DNA of 52,216 bases from Rubrivivax sp. (GCA_030681795.1 JAUXRG010000022.1:1-52216); one strand, 5' to 3'; counted from the first letter of the stretch, positions 8,236-20,724 are shown. A program made the numbers and translations. The notes: a model not told the origin generated them from the sequence alone.

Positions 8236-9980
8236 GCGGCCAGACGCTCCTTGACGCGCCCGGCCACCTCGGACACCGGCACGGCGCTCGCCTCGGTCTC
8301 GCGCCGGCCCTGCATCTCCACCGTACCGGCCTTCAGGCCGCGGTCGGACAGCACCACGCGCCACGGCACGCCGATCAGTTCCCAGTCGGCGAACATCGCC
8401 CCCGGGCGCTCACCGCGGTCGTCGAGCAGCACATCGATGCCCGCGGCCGCCAGTTCGTCGTGCAACGCATCGGCTGCGGCCTTGACCTCGGCACTGCGGT
8501 CATAGCCGATGGGGCAGAGCACCACCGAAAACGGCGCAATGGCCGCCGGCCACACCATGCCGCGCTCGTCGTGGTTCTGCTCGACCGCCGCGCCCAGAAT
8601 GCGCGTGACGCCGATGCCGTAGCAGCCCATCTCGAAGGGCTGAGGCTTGCCGTTTTCGTCGAGGAAGTTCGCCTTCATCGGTTCGCTGTACTTTTTCGTG
8701 CCGAGATAGAAGACGTGGCCGACCTCGATGCCACGCTGGATGGCCAGCACGCCCTTTCCGTCAGGCGATGGGTCGCCGGCGACAACATTGCGGATGTCGG
8801 CGACGAGCGTCGGTTCGGGCAGGTCGCGGCCCCAGTTCACGCCGGCGAGGTGGAAGTCGGCCTCGTTGGCGCCGCAGACGAAGTCGGCCATGTGGGCCAC
8901 GGTGCGGTCGGCGATCACCTGTACCGGCTTCAACGCAGCCACCGGGCCCAGGTAGCCAGGCTTGCAGCCGAAATGGTCCTCGATCTCGGCCACGGTCGCA
9001 AAGCGGAAGCCGGCCTTCAGGCCCGGCAGCTTGCCGGCCTTGATCTCGTTGAGGCTGTGGTCGCCGCGCAGCAGCAGCAGCCACACGGTGGCCTTGGTGA
9101 TGTCGCCGGCTTCGTTCTTCACGTCAGTGGCCAGCACGATCGACTTCACGGTGCTCGCCAGCGGCAGGCCCAGCAGGTCGGCGACGTCTTCGCAGGTCGC
9201 CTTGCCGGGTGTGGCCGTCTTCGCCATCGCCTGCGCCGGCGCGGCGCGTGCGGCCAGCAGCGGCAGCGCTTCGGCGAGTTCGATGTTGGCGGCGTAGTCG
9301 CTGGTGGGGCAGTAGACGATGGCGTCTTCACCGGTGTCGGCGATGACCTGGAACTCGTGCGAGGCGTCGCCGCCGATGGCGCCGGTGTCGGCCGCGACGG
9401 CGCGGTACTGCAGGCCGAAGCGGTCGAAGATGCGCTTGTAGGCCTCGAACATGCCCTGGTAGCTCTTCAGCGCCGAGGCCTTGTCGCGGTCGAAGGAATA
9501 GGCGTCCTTCATCGTGAACTCGCGCCCGCGCATGACGCCGAAGCGCGGCCGGCGTTCGTCGCGGAACTTGGTCTGGATGTGGAAGAAATTCTTCGGCAGT
9601 TGCTTGTAGCTGCGCAGTTCCTGGCGCGCGATGTCGGTGATGACTTCCTCGCTCGTCGGCTGGATGACGAAGTCGCGGTCGTGGCGGTCCTTCACGCGCA
9701 TCAGCTCGGGGCCGTAGGCCTGGAAGCGACCGGTCTCCTGCCAAAGCTCGGCGGGCTGCACGACGGGCATCAGCAGTTCCACCGCGCCGGCGCGTTCCAT
9801 CTCTTCGCGGATGATGGCTTCGACCTTGCGGATGACCCGCAGGCCCAGCGGCATGTAGTTGTAAATGCCGGCGCCCAGCCGCTTGATGAAGCCCGCGCGC
9901 ATCATCAGCCGGTGGCTGACGATCTCGGCGTCGGCGGGCGCTTCCTTGAGCGTGGAGATGAAGGTGGCTGTGGCTTTCAT
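8232..9980 (-). CDS. proS: Prolyl-tRNA synthetase, bacterial type with editing domain
   Basis: Class II aminoacyl-tRNA synthetase charging tRNA-Pro. The N-terminus [20 protein letters not shown] is typical. Class II motif 1 follows ([20 protein letters not shown]), then motif 2 ([20 protein letters not shown]), a YbaK-like editing insertion at roughly residues 230-390, motif 3 ([13 protein letters not shown]) and an HGTP anticodon-binding C-terminus. The 582-residue length matches the long prokaryotic form. It is transcribed leftward and coupled to the transglycosylase gene; rppH diverges upstream. Confidence 0.98.
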   Translation of the reverse strand: MKATATFISTLKEAPADAEIVSHRLMMRAGFIKRLGAGIYNYMPLGLRVIRKVEAIIREEMERAGAVELLMPVVQPAELWQETGRFQAYGPELMRVKDRHDRDFVIQPTSEEVITDIARQELRSYKQLPKNFFHIQTKFRDERRPRFGVMRGREFTMKDAYSFDRDKASALKSYQGMFEAYKRIFDRFGLQYRAVAADTGAIGGDASHEFQVIADTGEDAIVYCPTSDYAANIELAEALPLLAARAAPAQAMAKTATPGKATCEDVADLLGLPLASTVKSIVLATDVKNEAGDITKATVWLLLLRGDHSLNEIKAGKLPGLKAGFRFATVAEIEDHFGCKPGYLGPVAALKPVQVIADRTVAHMADFVCGANEADFHLAGVNWGRDLPEPTLVADIRNVVAGDPSPDGKGVLAIQRGIEVGHVFYLGTKKYSEPMKANFLDENGKPQPFEMGCYGIGVTRILGAAVEQNHDERGMVWPAAIAPFSVVLCPIGYDRSAEVKAAADALHDELAAAGIDVLLDDRGERPGAMFADWELIGVPWRVVLSDRGLKAGTVEMQGRRETEASAVPVSEVAGRVKERLAA

Positions 9981-10090
9981 GGGGCGCGTGGGTACCAGTT
10001 TCAGGCACCGTCGCCGCCCTGCACGAGCCCCTGTATGGCCCCACGTGACGCATGCGGGTTAGCGAGGGTTCGCGTGCTGCACAGCGCCGG

Positions 10091-10099
10091 TGCAATAAT
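10091..10099 (+). promoter_or_regulatory. Candidate extended -10 promoter of rppH
   Basis: TGCAATAAT (extended TGn plus AATAAT) lies 29 bases before the rppH ATG in the proS-rppH divergent spacer. The -35 (TTCGCG near 10069) is weak. Confidence 0.4.
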
Positions 10100-10128
10100 G
10101 AAATCAATCACTAGATCGGGGTTTGATT

Positions 10129-10758
10129 ATGCTCGACCGGGAAGGCTTCAGGCCCAACGTCGGCATCATCCTGCTCAACCCGCGCAACCAGGTGTTCTGG
10201 GGTAAACGGCTGCGCACACACTCGTGGCAGTTCCCGCAGGGCGGCATCAAGCACGGCGAATCGCCTGAGCAGGCGATGTTCCGCGAACTGCACGAAGAAG
10301 TCGGGCTGCATCCCGAGCATGTGCAGATCGTTGCGCGCACGCGCGACTGGCTGCGTTACGAGGTGCCCGATCACTTCATCCGCAAGGATGCGCGGGGGCA
10401 CTACCGCGGACAGAAGCAGATCTGGTTCCTGCTGCGCCTCTTGGGTCACGACAGCGACCTCAATCTGCGTGCCACCGACCACCCCGAGTTCGACGCCTGG
10501 CGCTGGAACGACTACTGGGTGCCGCTGGAACTGGTGATCGAGTTCAAGCGCAACGTCTACGAAATGGCGCTGACCGAACTCGCGCGCTACCTGCCGCGCA
10601 TGAACCATCACAACCGCTACCTGCGCTCGGGCCTGCGTGCACACCGGCACGACCACGATATGCAGCAGGTCGAGACGATGGGCGAGCACGCCCACGCCGC
10701 GATCGACATGCAGGCCCGCGCCGCGCCGCCCGACGCCGAGCCCAGCGTGACCAAGTAG
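10129..10758 (+). CDS. rppH: RNA pyrophosphohydrolase RppH (Nudix)
   Basis: Removes pyrophosphate from 5'-triphosphorylated (or diphosphorylated) mRNA and so triggers RNase E-dependent decay. The Nudix box is complete: Gly38, Glu44, Arg52-Glu53, Glu56-Glu57 and Gly59 (REL-EEVGL). The N-terminal [17 protein letters not shown] and FPQGGI are RppH-specific. The 209-residue product is longer than E. coli RppH (176) because of a His-rich and Ala-rich tail after [11 protein letters not shown], as is usual in Burkholderiales. The ATG at 10129 is preferred over the TTG six bases upstream. It converges with proB with only 14 bases between stops. Confidence 0.96.
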   Translation: MLDREGFRPNVGIILLNPRNQVFWGKRLRTHSWQFPQGGIKHGESPEQAMFRELHEEVGLHPEHVQIVARTRDWLRYEVPDHFIRKDARGHYRGQKQIWFLLRLLGHDSDLNLRATDHPEFDAWRWNDYWVPLELVIEFKRNVYEMALTELARYLPRMNHHNRYLRSGLRAHRHDHDMQQVETMGEHAHAAIDMQARAAPPDAEPSVTK

Positions 10759-10772
10759 CGCGGCCGAGCCGC

Positions 10773-13321
<2,549 letters not shown>

Positions 13322-13333
13322 GCTTGCTGCTCC

Positions 13334-13645
13334 TTACCCGTTGATCGAGCCGATTTGCAGCTCGGTGTAAGTCTGGCGGTGACCGCCATGCTTCTGGTAA
13401 TGCTTGCGCCGGCGCATCTTGAAGATGCGCACCTTGTCGTGCTTGCCTTGCGACAACACCGTTGCCGTGACGCTCGCACCCGCGACCCAGGGAGCACCGA
13501 CCTTCAGATCCGCACCGCTTCCGACGGCGAGCACCTGATCGATCACAACTTCCTGGCCCACGTCCGCAGCTATCTGTTCTACCTTGATCTTTTCGCCGGC
13601 TGCAACCTTGTATTGCTTGCCACCGGTTTTTATGACCGCGTACAT
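13334..13645 (-). CDS. rplU: 50S ribosomal protein L21
   Basis: A 103-residue 23S rRNA-binding protein. The start is [14 protein letters not shown]; the conserved [16 protein letters not shown] segment and the end ELQIGSING identify L21. The ATG at 13645 is the family start; an upstream in-frame ATG (13687) adds 14 unrelated residues. A roughly 105-base leader separates it from the proposed promoter. It is cotranscribed with rpmA. Confidence 0.99.
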   Translation of the reverse strand: MYAVIKTGGKQYKVAAGEKIKVEQIAADVGQEVVIDQVLAVGSGADLKVGAPWVAGASVTATVLSQGKHDKVRIFKMRRRKHYQKHGGHRQTYTELQIGSING

Positions 13646-13757
13646 GTGAGACCTTTCGAAGAACCCTGCGCCCGCCGTGTTCGGCACCTGCCGAGGGCGT
13701 GCAACCGGCAGGGCGGGCCGGAAAGCCCAGGCACCACCAGATCGCGCAGAGCCTTTG

Positions 13758-13766
13758 AGTATAGCA
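13758..13766 (-). promoter_or_regulatory. Candidate extended -10 promoter for rplU-rpmA
   Basis: On the minus strand, TGC-TATACT forms an extended -10 about 113 bases before the rplU start. The -35 region is weak. It lies in the divergent spacer with the prenyl synthase gene. Confidence 0.5.
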
Positions 13767-13815
13767 TGTGCACCCAGAAGGAACAGGCGTGACCGGCATC
13801 CCTCGGCCCGCTTCC

Positions 13816-13821
13816 TATAAT
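13816..13821 (+). promoter_or_regulatory. Candidate -10 (TATAAT) of the prenyl diphosphate synthase gene
   Basis: A perfect TATAAT ends nine bases before the GTG at 13831. If used, the transcript would begin essentially at the start codon. No good -35 at standard spacing was found. Confidence 0.5.
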
Positions 13822-13830
13822 CACGATTCC

Positions 13831-14811
13831 GTGCTCGAAACTACTGCCCTCCATCCCGCAACCGACCCTGCAGAGGCCGGCCTGCGGCGCGTGGATGCGG
13901 TGATCCGCGAGCGACTGAGTTCTCGCGTGTCGCTCATCGACCAGATCTCCGGCTACATCGTCGGGGCCGGCGGCAAGCGCATCCGCCCCCGGCTGGTGCT
14001 GCTGTTCGCCGAGGCGCTGGGTTTCGACGGACCCGAACGCTTCGAACTGGCCGCCACGGTCGAACTGATCCATACCTCGACGCTGCTGCACGATGACGTG
14101 GTCGACGAGTCCGACCTGCGGCGCGGCCGGGCCACGGCCAACGCGATGTTCGGCAATGCCGCCAGCGTGCTGGTCGGCGACTTCCTCTATTCCCGCGCCT
14201 TCCAGATGATGGTGTCGGTGAAGAACATGCGCGTGCTCGAGGTGCTGGCCGACGCCACCAACGTGATCGCCGAGGGCGAGGTCCTGCAGCTGATGAACAT
14301 GCACGACCCCGATCTGGCCGTGCACGACTACCTGCAGGTCATACGCTACAAGACGGCCAAGCTGTTCGAGGCCAGTGCACGCCTGGGCGCCGTGCTCGCG
14401 AATGCCGACCCTGCGCTCGAAGAAAGCTGCGCCGATTTCGGGCGTTCTCTGGGTACCGCCTTCCAGCTTGTCGACGACCTGCTCGACTACGAGGGCAACA
14501 GCGACGAACTGGGCAAGAACGTCGGCGACGACCTGCGCGAAGGCAAGCCCACCCTGCCGCTGCTGCTGGCCATGGAGCGGGCTACCGAGCACGAGCGCAC
14601 CTTGATCCGGCACGCCATCGAGCATGGCGAACTGGAGAAGCTGCCCGAGATCCTGGCCATCGTGCGTCGCACAGGGGCGCTTGACGCCACGCGCGAGGCC
14701 GCCCGCACCGAGGCCGAGAAGGCACAGGCTGCACTTCGGCAGCTGCCCACGTCGCCGGCCCGCGAGGCTCTGCTAGAATTGTGCATTCGATCGGTACATC
14801 GATCTTCCTGA
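13831..14811 (+). CDS. ispB: Octaprenyl-diphosphate synthase-type polyprenyl synthase
   Basis: Head-to-tail prenyltransferase making the long isoprenoid side chain of ubiquinone. The first Asp-rich motif is [12 protein letters not shown], preceded by the [16 protein letters not shown] helix. The second is [10 protein letters not shown], with [21 protein letters not shown] after it. From GTG 13831 the product is 326 residues; an in-frame ATG at 13768 would add 21 residues, but it lies upstream of the TATAAT box. The conserved [20 protein letters not shown] is present in either case. Chain length (C40 versus others) is assigned from family and location, not from residues. tRNA-Pro and pilB follow. 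Confidence 0.93.
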   Translation: MLETTALHPATDPAEAGLRRVDAVIRERLSSRVSLIDQISGYIVGAGGKRIRPRLVLLFAEALGFDGPERFELAATVELIHTSTLLHDDVVDESDLRRGRATANAMFGNAASVLVGDFLYSRAFQMMVSVKNMRVLEVLADATNVIAEGEVLQLMNMHDPDLAVHDYLQVIRYKTAKLFEASARLGAVLANADPALEESCADFGRSLGTAFQLVDDLLDYEGNSDELGKNVGDDLREGKPTLPLLLAMERATEHERTLIRHAIEHGELEKLPEILAIVRRTGALDATREAARTEAEKAQAALRQLPTSPAREALLELCIRSVHRSS

Positions 14812-14872
14812 CGGAAGTCCGATGCCTGAGAGGGCCTGCGGAATCAATGCTGCAACCGCCTCTCATCCGAAT

Positions 14873-14949
14873 CGGGGTGTAGCTTAGCCTGGTAGAGCGC
14901 TACGTTCGGGACGTAGAGGCCGGAGGTTCGAATCCTCTCACCCCGACCA
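14873..14949 (+). tRNA. tRNA-Pro (anticodon CGG)
   Basis: A 77-base cloverleaf with encoded CCA. The acceptor CGGGGTG (14873-14879) pairs with CACCCCG, followed by A and CCA. The anticodon stem CTACG/CGTAG encloses the loop TTCGGGA, giving anticodon CGG, which reads CCG. The T loop GGTTCGAAT is canonical. The CCG codon is heavily used in this GC-rich genome. Confidence 0.97.
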
Positions 14950-14985
14950 GCCTTACCGGCGGTCTCCCGAATCCTCCTGTTACGG

Positions 14986-15011
14986 CTTGTGCACCTCGAG
15001 GGGTGCGCAAG
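14986..15011 (+). terminator. Candidate hairpin downstream of tRNA-Pro
   Basis: A 10-bp stem with one G-T wobble (14986-14995 with 15002-15011) and a 6-base loop lies 36 bases after the tRNA. There is no T-run. It may end the tRNA transcript ahead of pilB. Confidence 0.35.
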
Positions 15012-15095
15012 GGGTCCATAGGTCGCGCCGCGTTTACACCTGAGGGTGATTCGGCGATGATCTGCTCGATATGCAGTCCTTGAGCCGATTCCCAG

Positions 15096-16820
15096 ATGGC
15101 CGCTGAGACCCTGGTTGAACCTCCACCGTCCGCCCTCTCCGGCGTGGCCCGGGTGCTGGTCAATGCCGGCAAGCTGACGGCCAAGAGTGCCGAGGAACTC
15201 ACGAAGAGCGCACGCGAGCGCAAGTCGAGTTTCGTGGCCGCACTGATTGGCGCGGGCGCCGTCAAGCCGGATGAGCTCGCGCACACCTTGTCGATCTCGC
15301 TCGCGCTGCCCGTCATCGACCTTAACGCGGTCGACCTGCAGAAGCTGCCGCGCAACATCGTCGACCAGAAGATCGCCAGCCAGTACCAGTTGCTGGTGCT
15401 GGGCAAGCGCGGCAACCGCCTCTTCATCGGCGCCGCCGACCCGACAGACCAGGAAGCCGCCGAGCGCATCAAGTTCGCGACCCAGCTGACGCCCGAGTGG
15501 GTCATCGTTGAATACGACAAGCTGGTCAAGCAGCTCGACGCGCAGGGTGCCAGCGCCAACGAGCAACTCGAATCGATGGCCGGCGGCGACTTCGACTTCG
15601 ATGTCACCGACGAGGAGACCGCCGCTCCCGAGAGCGCCGACGTCACGACCGAAGTCGAAGACGCTCCGGTGGTGCGTTTCCTGCAGAAGATGCTGATCGA
15701 CGCCATCAACATGCGCGCGTCCGACCTGCACTTCGAGCCCTACGAGTACACCTACCGCGTGCGCTTCCGCATCGACGGCGAACTGCGCGAGATCACCCAG
15801 CCGCCAGTGGCCATCAAGGACAAGCTGGCCTCGCGGATCAAGGTCATCTCGCGCATGGACATCGCCGAGAAGCGTGTGCCGCAGGACGGCCGAATGAAGC
15901 TGAAGTTCGGCAGCAAGGCGATCGACTTCCGCGTCAGCACGCTGCCCACGCTGTTCGGCGAAAAGGTCGTGATCCGTATCCTCGACTCGGCCAGCGCAAA
16001 GCTCGGCATCGAGGCGCTGGGTTACGAGAAGATCGAAAAGGACCGTCTGATGCACGCCATCCAGCGGCCTTACGGCATGGTGCTCGTCACGGGGCCCACC
16101 GGCAGCGGCAAGACGGTGTCGCTTTACACCTGCCTGAACATCCTGAACCAGCCGGGGGTGAACATCGCCACCGTCGAGGACCCGGCCGAAATCAACCTGC
16201 CCGGCATCAACCAGGTCAACGTCAATGACCGCGCCGGGCTGACTTTCGCGGCGGCGCTGAAGTCTTTCCTGCGCCAGGACCCGGACATCATCATGGTCGG
16301 CGAAATCCGCGACCTGGAAACCGCCGACATCGCCATCAAGGCCGCGCAGACCGGCCACATGGTGATGAGCACGCTGCACACCAACGACGCGCCCACCACG
16401 CTCACGCGCTTGCTGAACATGGGCGTGCAGCCCTTCAACATCGCGTCCAGCGTTCTGCTCATCACGGCCCAGCGCCTGGCACGCAAGCTCTGCGAGAACT
16501 GCAAGAAGCCGGCGGACTATCCGCGGGAATCCATGCTCAAGGCCGGCTTCAAGCCGGAGGACCTGGACGGCAACTGGAAGCCCTACCGGGCCGTCGGATG
16601 CGCCATGTGCAACAACGGTTACAAAGGACGGGTCGGTATCTACCAGGTGATGCCGATAACCGAGGCTATCCAGCGCATCATCCTGTCCGAGGGCACGGCA
16701 CTCGACATCGCCAAGCAGGCGCAGGCCGAAGGTGTGCGTGACCTGCGCCAGTCTGGCCTCATCAAGGTCCGCGTCGGCGTCACCACACTCGAGGAAGTGA
16801 TCACCGTCACGAACGAGTGA
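15096..16820 (+). CDS. pilB: Type IV pilus extension ATPase PilB
   Basis: Cytoplasmic hexameric ATPase driving pilus polymerisation. The N-terminal MshEN-type domain (to about residue 150) is followed by a GspE/PilB core with Walker A GPTGSGKT (residues 333-340), an Asp box, Walker B IIMVGEIRD and the His box GHMVMSTLHTNDAP. A tetracysteine zinc site (CENC and CAMC) follows. The 574-residue length is typical. pilC begins 43 bases downstream and pilD follows, so this is the classical pilBCD assembly cluster. The major pilin and retraction ATPase genes are not in the window. Confidence 0.98.
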   Translation: MAAETLVEPPPSALSGVARVLVNAGKLTAKSAEELTKSARERKSSFVAALIGAGAVKPDELAHTLSISLALPVIDLNAVDLQKLPRNIVDQKIASQYQLLVLGKRGNRLFIGAADPTDQEAAERIKFATQLTPEWVIVEYDKLVKQLDAQGASANEQLESMAGGDFDFDVTDEETAAPESADVTTEVEDAPVVRFLQKMLIDAINMRASDLHFEPYEYTYRVRFRIDGELREITQPPVAIKDKLASRIKVISRMDIAEKRVPQDGRMKLKFGSKAIDFRVSTLPTLFGEKVVIRILDSASAKLGIEALGYEKIEKDRLMHAIQRPYGMVLVTGPTGSGKTVSLYTCLNILNQPGVNIATVEDPAEINLPGINQVNVNDRAGLTFAAALKSFLRQDPDIIMVGEIRDLETADIAIKAAQTGHMVMSTLHTNDAPTTLTRLLNMGVQPFNIASSVLLITAQRLARKLCENCKKPADYPRESMLKAGFKPEDLDGNWKPYRAVGCAMCNNGYKGRVGIYQVMPITEAIQRIILSEGTALDIAKQAQAEGVRDLRQSGLIKVRVGVTTLEEVITVTNE

Positions 16821-16863
16821 AGCACACCGCCCCATCCGTCAGTCCAGCCCGACCTGAGAACCC

Positions 16864-18084
16864 ATGGCCACAGCAGCACTCGCAAAAGCGCCCAAGGAAG
16901 TCATCTTCGAGTGGGAGGGCAAGGACCGCAACGGCAAGATCGTGCGCGGCGAGATGCGCGCCGGCGGCGAGTCCGTCGTCAACGCCAGCCTGCGCCGCCA
17001 GGGCATCCTGGTCAGCAAGGTCAAGAAGCGCCGTGTCAGCGGTGGCAAGGCCATCAAGCAGAAGGACATCGCGATCTTCACGCGCCAACTGGCGACGATG
17101 ATGAAGGCCGGCGTGCCGCTGCTGCAGTCCTTCGACATCGTGGCCCGTGGCAGCACGAACCCACGCATGACCAAGCTGCTGAACGACATCCGCGGTGATG
17201 TCGAGACCGGCACCAGCCTGTCGTCGGCCTTCCGCAAGCACCCACTGCACTTCGACGCCCTGTACTGCAACCTCGTCGAGGCCGGTGAGGCCGGCGGCAT
17301 CCTGGAAGCCCTGCTCGACCGGCTGGCCATCTACCAGGAAAAGACAATGGCCATCAAGAGCAAGATCAAGTCGGCACTGATGTATCCGATCGCCGTCGTG
17401 GTGGTCGCCTTCGTCGTGCTGACGGTGATCATGATCTTCGTCATTCCGGCGTTCAAGGACGTCTTCAAGTCCTTCGGTGGCGAGCTGCCGGCGCCCACGC
17501 TGGTGGTCATCGCGATGTCGGAGTTCTTCGTCCAGTGGTGGTGGGCGATCTTCAGCCTGTTCGGCGGCGGCCTGTACTTTTTCTTCGAGAGCTGGAAGCG
17601 CTCGGAAAAGATGCAGATGACGATGGACCGCATCCTGCTGAAGGTGCCGATCTTCGGTGACCTCATCCACAAATCCGTCATCGCGCGCTGGACCCGCACG
17701 CTGTCGACCATGTTCGCTGCCGGCGTGCCGCTGGTCGAGGCGCTCGATTCGGTGGGCGGGGCCTCGGGCAATGCCGTCTACCGGATTGCCACGGAACAGA
17801 TCCAGAAGGACGTCTCCACCGGCTCGGCCCTCACCACGTCGATGACGTCGACCGGCGTCTTCCCGACCATGGTGCTGCAGATGGCGTCCATCGGCGAGGA
17901 ATCCGGCTCGCTCGACCACATGCTGGGCAAGGCGGCCGAGTTCTACGAGGACGAGGTCGACGAAATGGTCAAGGGCCTGTCCAGCCTGATGGAGCCCTTC
18001 ATCATCGTCATCCTGGGTGTGCTCATCGGCGGCATCGTGGTCTCGATGTACCTGCCGATCTTCAAGCTGGGCTCGGTTGTCTAG
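16864..18084 (+). CDS. pilC: Type IV pilus inner-membrane platform protein PilC
   Basis: Polytopic platform protein that couples PilB motion to pilin insertion. It has two T2SF domains (about residues 70-195 and 275-395), three hydrophobic spans (around 175-200, 215-245 and 375-400) and the conserved IFTRQLATMMKAGVPLLQS and WTRTLSTMFAAGVPLVEA motifs, one at the start of each repeat. The 406-residue length is normal. The N-terminus MATAALAKAPKEVIFEWEGK is typical. It is followed by pilD with almost no spacer. Confidence 0.98.
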   Translation: MATAALAKAPKEVIFEWEGKDRNGKIVRGEMRAGGESVVNASLRRQGILVSKVKKRRVSGGKAIKQKDIAIFTRQLATMMKAGVPLLQSFDIVARGSTNPRMTKLLNDIRGDVETGTSLSSAFRKHPLHFDALYCNLVEAGEAGGILEALLDRLAIYQEKTMAIKSKIKSALMYPIAVVVVAFVVLTVIMIFVIPAFKDVFKSFGGELPAPTLVVIAMSEFFVQWWWAIFSLFGGGLYFFFESWKRSEKMQMTMDRILLKVPIFGDLIHKSVIARWTRTLSTMFAAGVPLVEALDSVGGASGNAVYRIATEQIQKDVSTGSALTTSMTSTGVFPTMVLQMASIGEESGSLDHMLGKAAEFYEDEVDEMVKGLSSLMEPFIIVILGVLIGGIVVSMYLPIFKLGSVV

Positions 18085-18085
18085 C

Positions 18086-19030
18086 GTGGCGGGCACGATC
18101 GCGGGGCTGCCACTCGAACTGTGGCTTTCGCCCTGGGCCCTGGGCCTGCTGGGGCTGGCCGTGGGCAGCTTCCTCAACGTGGTGGTGCACCGCCTGCCGC
18201 TGATGCTCGAGCGCCAGTGGTGGGGCGACGTCGCGGCGCAGCTCGGTGACGACGAGTCTTTTCGCCGCACTTTTTCCGCGGCAGCCCCCGAGCGCCTGAG
18301 CCTGGCCTCCAGTGGCCTGGAGAAGTTGCTGGCCGAGCTGAAGCCGCTGGGCCTGGCCAGACCGGCTTCGCGCTGCCCGAGCTGCGGTCATGCGATCCGC
18401 TGGTACGAGAACATCCCCGTGCTCAGCTGGCTGGCGTTGAAGGGCCGCTGCTCGGCCTGTGCAGCGCGCATTCCAGCCCGTTACCCGCTGGTCGAACTCG
18501 GCACCGCGGGGCTGTTCGCGACCTTCGCCTGGCAACTCGGGCCACAGCCGCTCACGCTGCTGTGGTGCGCCGTGGGTGCCACTTTGCTTGCGCTGGCGCT
18601 GATCGACTGGGACACGACCGTGCTGCCCGACGCCCTCACGCTGCCCCTGCTTTGGGCTGGCCTCGCCGCCGCGGCGCTGGGCTGGCTGCCGGGCGTAACC
18701 TTGGAGCAGTCGATGTGGGGAGTGGTTGCCGGCTACCTCTCCTTGTGGTCCGTGTACTGGCTGTTCAAGCTCGCCACCGGCAAGGACGGCATGGGCTTCG
18801 GCGACTTCAAGCTGCTGGCGGCGCTCGGCGCGTGGTTGGGTTGGCAGGCGATTCTTCCCGTGGTGCTGATGGCTTCGATCATCGGAGCCCTGGTCGGCCT
18901 GGGCATGAAGGCCAGCGGCTCGCTTCGCGAGGGCCGATTCGTGCCCTTCGGCCCCTTTCTGGCCGGCGGAGGCCTGGTCGTGACCTGGGCCGGTCTGCCT
19001 CGGGTGCTCGATTGGATCGGTTGGACCTGA
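18086..19030 (+). CDS. pilD: Prepilin peptidase / N-methyltransferase PilD
   Basis: Bifunctional inner-membrane aspartyl protease that cleaves type IV prepilin leaders and methylates the new N-terminal residue. The N-terminal span (LGLLGLAVGSFLNVVVHRLP) is followed by a cytoplasmic loop with a CPSC/CSAC zinc tetracysteine. The catalytic aspartates lie in IDWDTTVLPD and GFGDFKLL. The loop before the zinc site is longer than in many PilD proteins (about 50 residues from MLERQWW to ASRCPSC). The start is GTG 18086, one base after the pilC stop; TTG 18077 is an alternative overlapping pilC. Product about 314 residues. coaE overlaps its 3' end. Confidence 0.95.
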   Translation: MAGTIAGLPLELWLSPWALGLLGLAVGSFLNVVVHRLPLMLERQWWGDVAAQLGDDESFRRTFSAAAPERLSLASSGLEKLLAELKPLGLARPASRCPSCGHAIRWYENIPVLSWLALKGRCSACAARIPARYPLVELGTAGLFATFAWQLGPQPLTLLWCAVGATLLALALIDWDTTVLPDALTLPLLWAGLAAAALGWLPGVTLEQSMWGVVAGYLSLWSVYWLFKLATGKDGMGFGDFKLLAALGAWLGWQAILPVVLMASIIGALVGLGMKASGSLREGRFVPFGPFLAGGGLVVTWAGLPRVLDWIGWT

Positions 19031-19647
19031 ATCCGCCGCTGCGGGCCATCGGCCTGACCGGCGGCATCGGCAGCGGCAAGAGCACCGTGGCGCGAAGCCT
19101 CGTGGCTTGTGGCGCCCACCTCGTGGACACCGACGCCATCGCGCGCGAGCTCACCGCGCCCGGCGGCGCCGCGATGCCGGCCCTGGCAGCGGCCTTCGGG
19201 GCCGGCGTCGTCGCGAGCGACGGGGCGCTGGACCGCAATTGCATGCGCCAACTTGCCTTCGCCGACGCCGGCACCAAGGCGCGGCTGGAGGCCATCCTGC
19301 ATCCCCTTATCGGCCAGGAGGCCCATCGCCAGGCCGCGGCAGCCGCCGCGCGGCCGGTGGTGTTCGACGTGCCCCTGCTCGTCGAATCCAGCCCCTGGCG
19401 TACCCGCGTGCAGCGCGTGCTGGTGGTCGATTGCAGCGAAGCCACGCAAATTGCCCGCGTGGCGCTGCGCCCTGGCTGGACCGAAGACCTGGCACGCCGC
19501 GTCGTGGCCCAGCAGGCCACCCGCGCGGCCCGCCGCGCCGTCGCCGATGCAGTGATCTTCAACGAGGGCCTGAGCCTGCAAGCACTGGACGCTGAAGTAC
19601 GCGCACTCTGGTCGGCCTGGGTGGGCACGACAGTGGCGCCGGTCTGA
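19021..19647 (+). CDS. coaE: Dephospho-CoA kinase
   Basis: Final step of coenzyme A synthesis: phosphorylation of the ribose 3'-OH of dephospho-CoA. P-loop GLTGGIGSGKST lies near the N-terminus. HLVDTDAIARELTAPGG (substrate Asp), HPLIGQEAHRQ, VVFDVPLLVES and the lid RVALRPGWT also match. The 208-residue length is typical. The best start is TTG 19021, which overlaps the pilD stop by 10 bases; no in-frame ATG exists before the P-loop. The pilD-coaE-zapD-yacG order is widely conserved in proteobacteria. Confidence 0.95.
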   Translation: MDLNPPLRAIGLTGGIGSGKSTVARSLVACGAHLVDTDAIARELTAPGGAAMPALAAAFGAGVVASDGALDRNCMRQLAFADAGTKARLEAILHPLIGQEAHRQAAAAAARPVVFDVPLLVESSPWRTRVQRVLVVDCSEATQIARVALRPGWTEDLARRVVAQQATRAARRAVADAVIFNEGLSLQALDAEVRALWSAWVGTTVAPV

Positions 19648-19742
19648 TCGGGCGTTTGTCGAGCCCGGGCTCGCGGGTGCTGTGGAACAATCGACCCCGG
19701 CATCGATCCCACCTGCCCTGCCGCACGCCACCCGAGCCCGCC

Positions 19743-20498
19743 TTGGTTCTTTACGAGTACCCCTTCAACGAAGGCATCCGCACCATGCTGCGGCTCGAGC
19801 ACCTGTTCGACCGACTGGGCCAACTGGTGGTGCGCGACGCGGCCGTGGACCACCACTTCGCGCTGGCCACGATCTTCGAGGTCATGGACGTGGCTTCGCG
19901 GGCGGATCTCAAGAGCGACCTGCTCAAGGAGCTCGAAAGGCATCGCTCGCAGCTGCAGGGCTTTCGTGGCCACCCCGGCGTCGCCGAGGCCGCCCTGGAG
20001 TCGGTGGTCGCCCGCATCGACCATGCCTTCGACCAGCTCAACCAGTTGCAGGGCAAGGCTGGGCAGGTGCTGGCCAGCAACGACTGGCTGATGAGCATTC
20101 GCAGCCGCATCAACATCCCCGGTGGCACCTGCGAATTCGACCTGCCGGCCTATTACGCCTGGCAGCAGCACGCCCCGGAGCGGCGCCGAGCCGACCTGCA
20201 GGGCTGGATGGCCAGCCTCACGCCGCTGGCCGAGGCCTTGCAGGTGTTGCTGGGCCTGTTGCGCGACAGTGGCTCGGCGCAGCGCATGGTCGCGGTTTCC
20301 GGGCACTACCAGCAAAGCCTGCCGCAGGGCCGCACGTACCAGCTCCTGCGGGTGCGCCTGGACTCCGGGCTCGACGTCGTGCCCGAGATCACCGGCCACC
20401 GGCTGATGGTGTCGATCCGCTTCATGCGGCCCGACCCCGAGGGTCGGCTGCGCAATGCAGGCGGCGACACCACGTTCGAACTGGCGCTGTGCTCCTGA
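19743..20498 (+). CDS. zapD: Cell division protein ZapD (FtsZ-bundling, YacF/DUF1342)
   Basis: Cytosolic FtsZ-ring stabiliser. Family features are visible from the N-terminal [20 protein letters not shown] through [14 protein letters not shown], the [18 protein letters not shown] segment and the end FELALCS. From TTG 19743 the product is 251 residues, close to E. coli ZapD (247). Longer in-frame starts upstream (19656) add unrelated residues. The codon choice is inferred from the conserved N-terminus; no strong Shine-Dalgarno is visible. It lies between coaE and yacG, the standard context. Confidence 0.94.
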   Translation: MVLYEYPFNEGIRTMLRLEHLFDRLGQLVVRDAAVDHHFALATIFEVMDVASRADLKSDLLKELERHRSQLQGFRGHPGVAEAALESVVARIDHAFDQLNQLQGKAGQVLASNDWLMSIRSRINIPGGTCEFDLPAYYAWQQHAPERRRADLQGWMASLTPLAEALQVLLGLLRDSGSAQRMVAVSGHYQQSLPQGRTYQLLRVRLDSGLDVVPEITGHRLMVSIRFMRPDPEGRLRNAGGDTTFELALCS

Positions 20499-20526
20499 TC
20501 GGCGGCGGCAAGCCTGGTTCTCTGCA

Positions 20527-20724
20527 ATGAGCAGCGATACGCCGGCACGCAGCGTGCCCTGCCCCACCTGCCGCAGGCCGGCGCTGTTTGCGCCGAGCAA
20601 CCCCTGGCGGCCCTTTTGCAGCGAGCGATGCCGCAGCGCCGACCTCGGCGCCTGGGCCAGCGAGCGCTTTTCCTTGCCTGAGCACACCCCCACCGACGAC
20701 GACCCGGCCCCGCCCACGCACTGA
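20527..20724 (+). CDS. yacG: DNA gyrase inhibitor / zinc protein YacG
   Basis: A 65-residue zinc-binding protein. The four ligands are in CPTCRRPA and FCSERC, followed by the conserved [17 protein letters not shown]. coli YacG binds GyrB and inhibits gyrase; that activity is inferred here from homology. The ATG at 20527 is chosen because the upstream in-frame residues are encoded within the 3' end of zapD. It ends the pilBCD-coaE-zapD-yacG chain. Confidence 0.93.
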   Translation: MSSDTPARSVPCPTCRRPALFAPSNPWRPFCSERCRSADLGAWASERFSLPEHTPTDDDPAPPTH

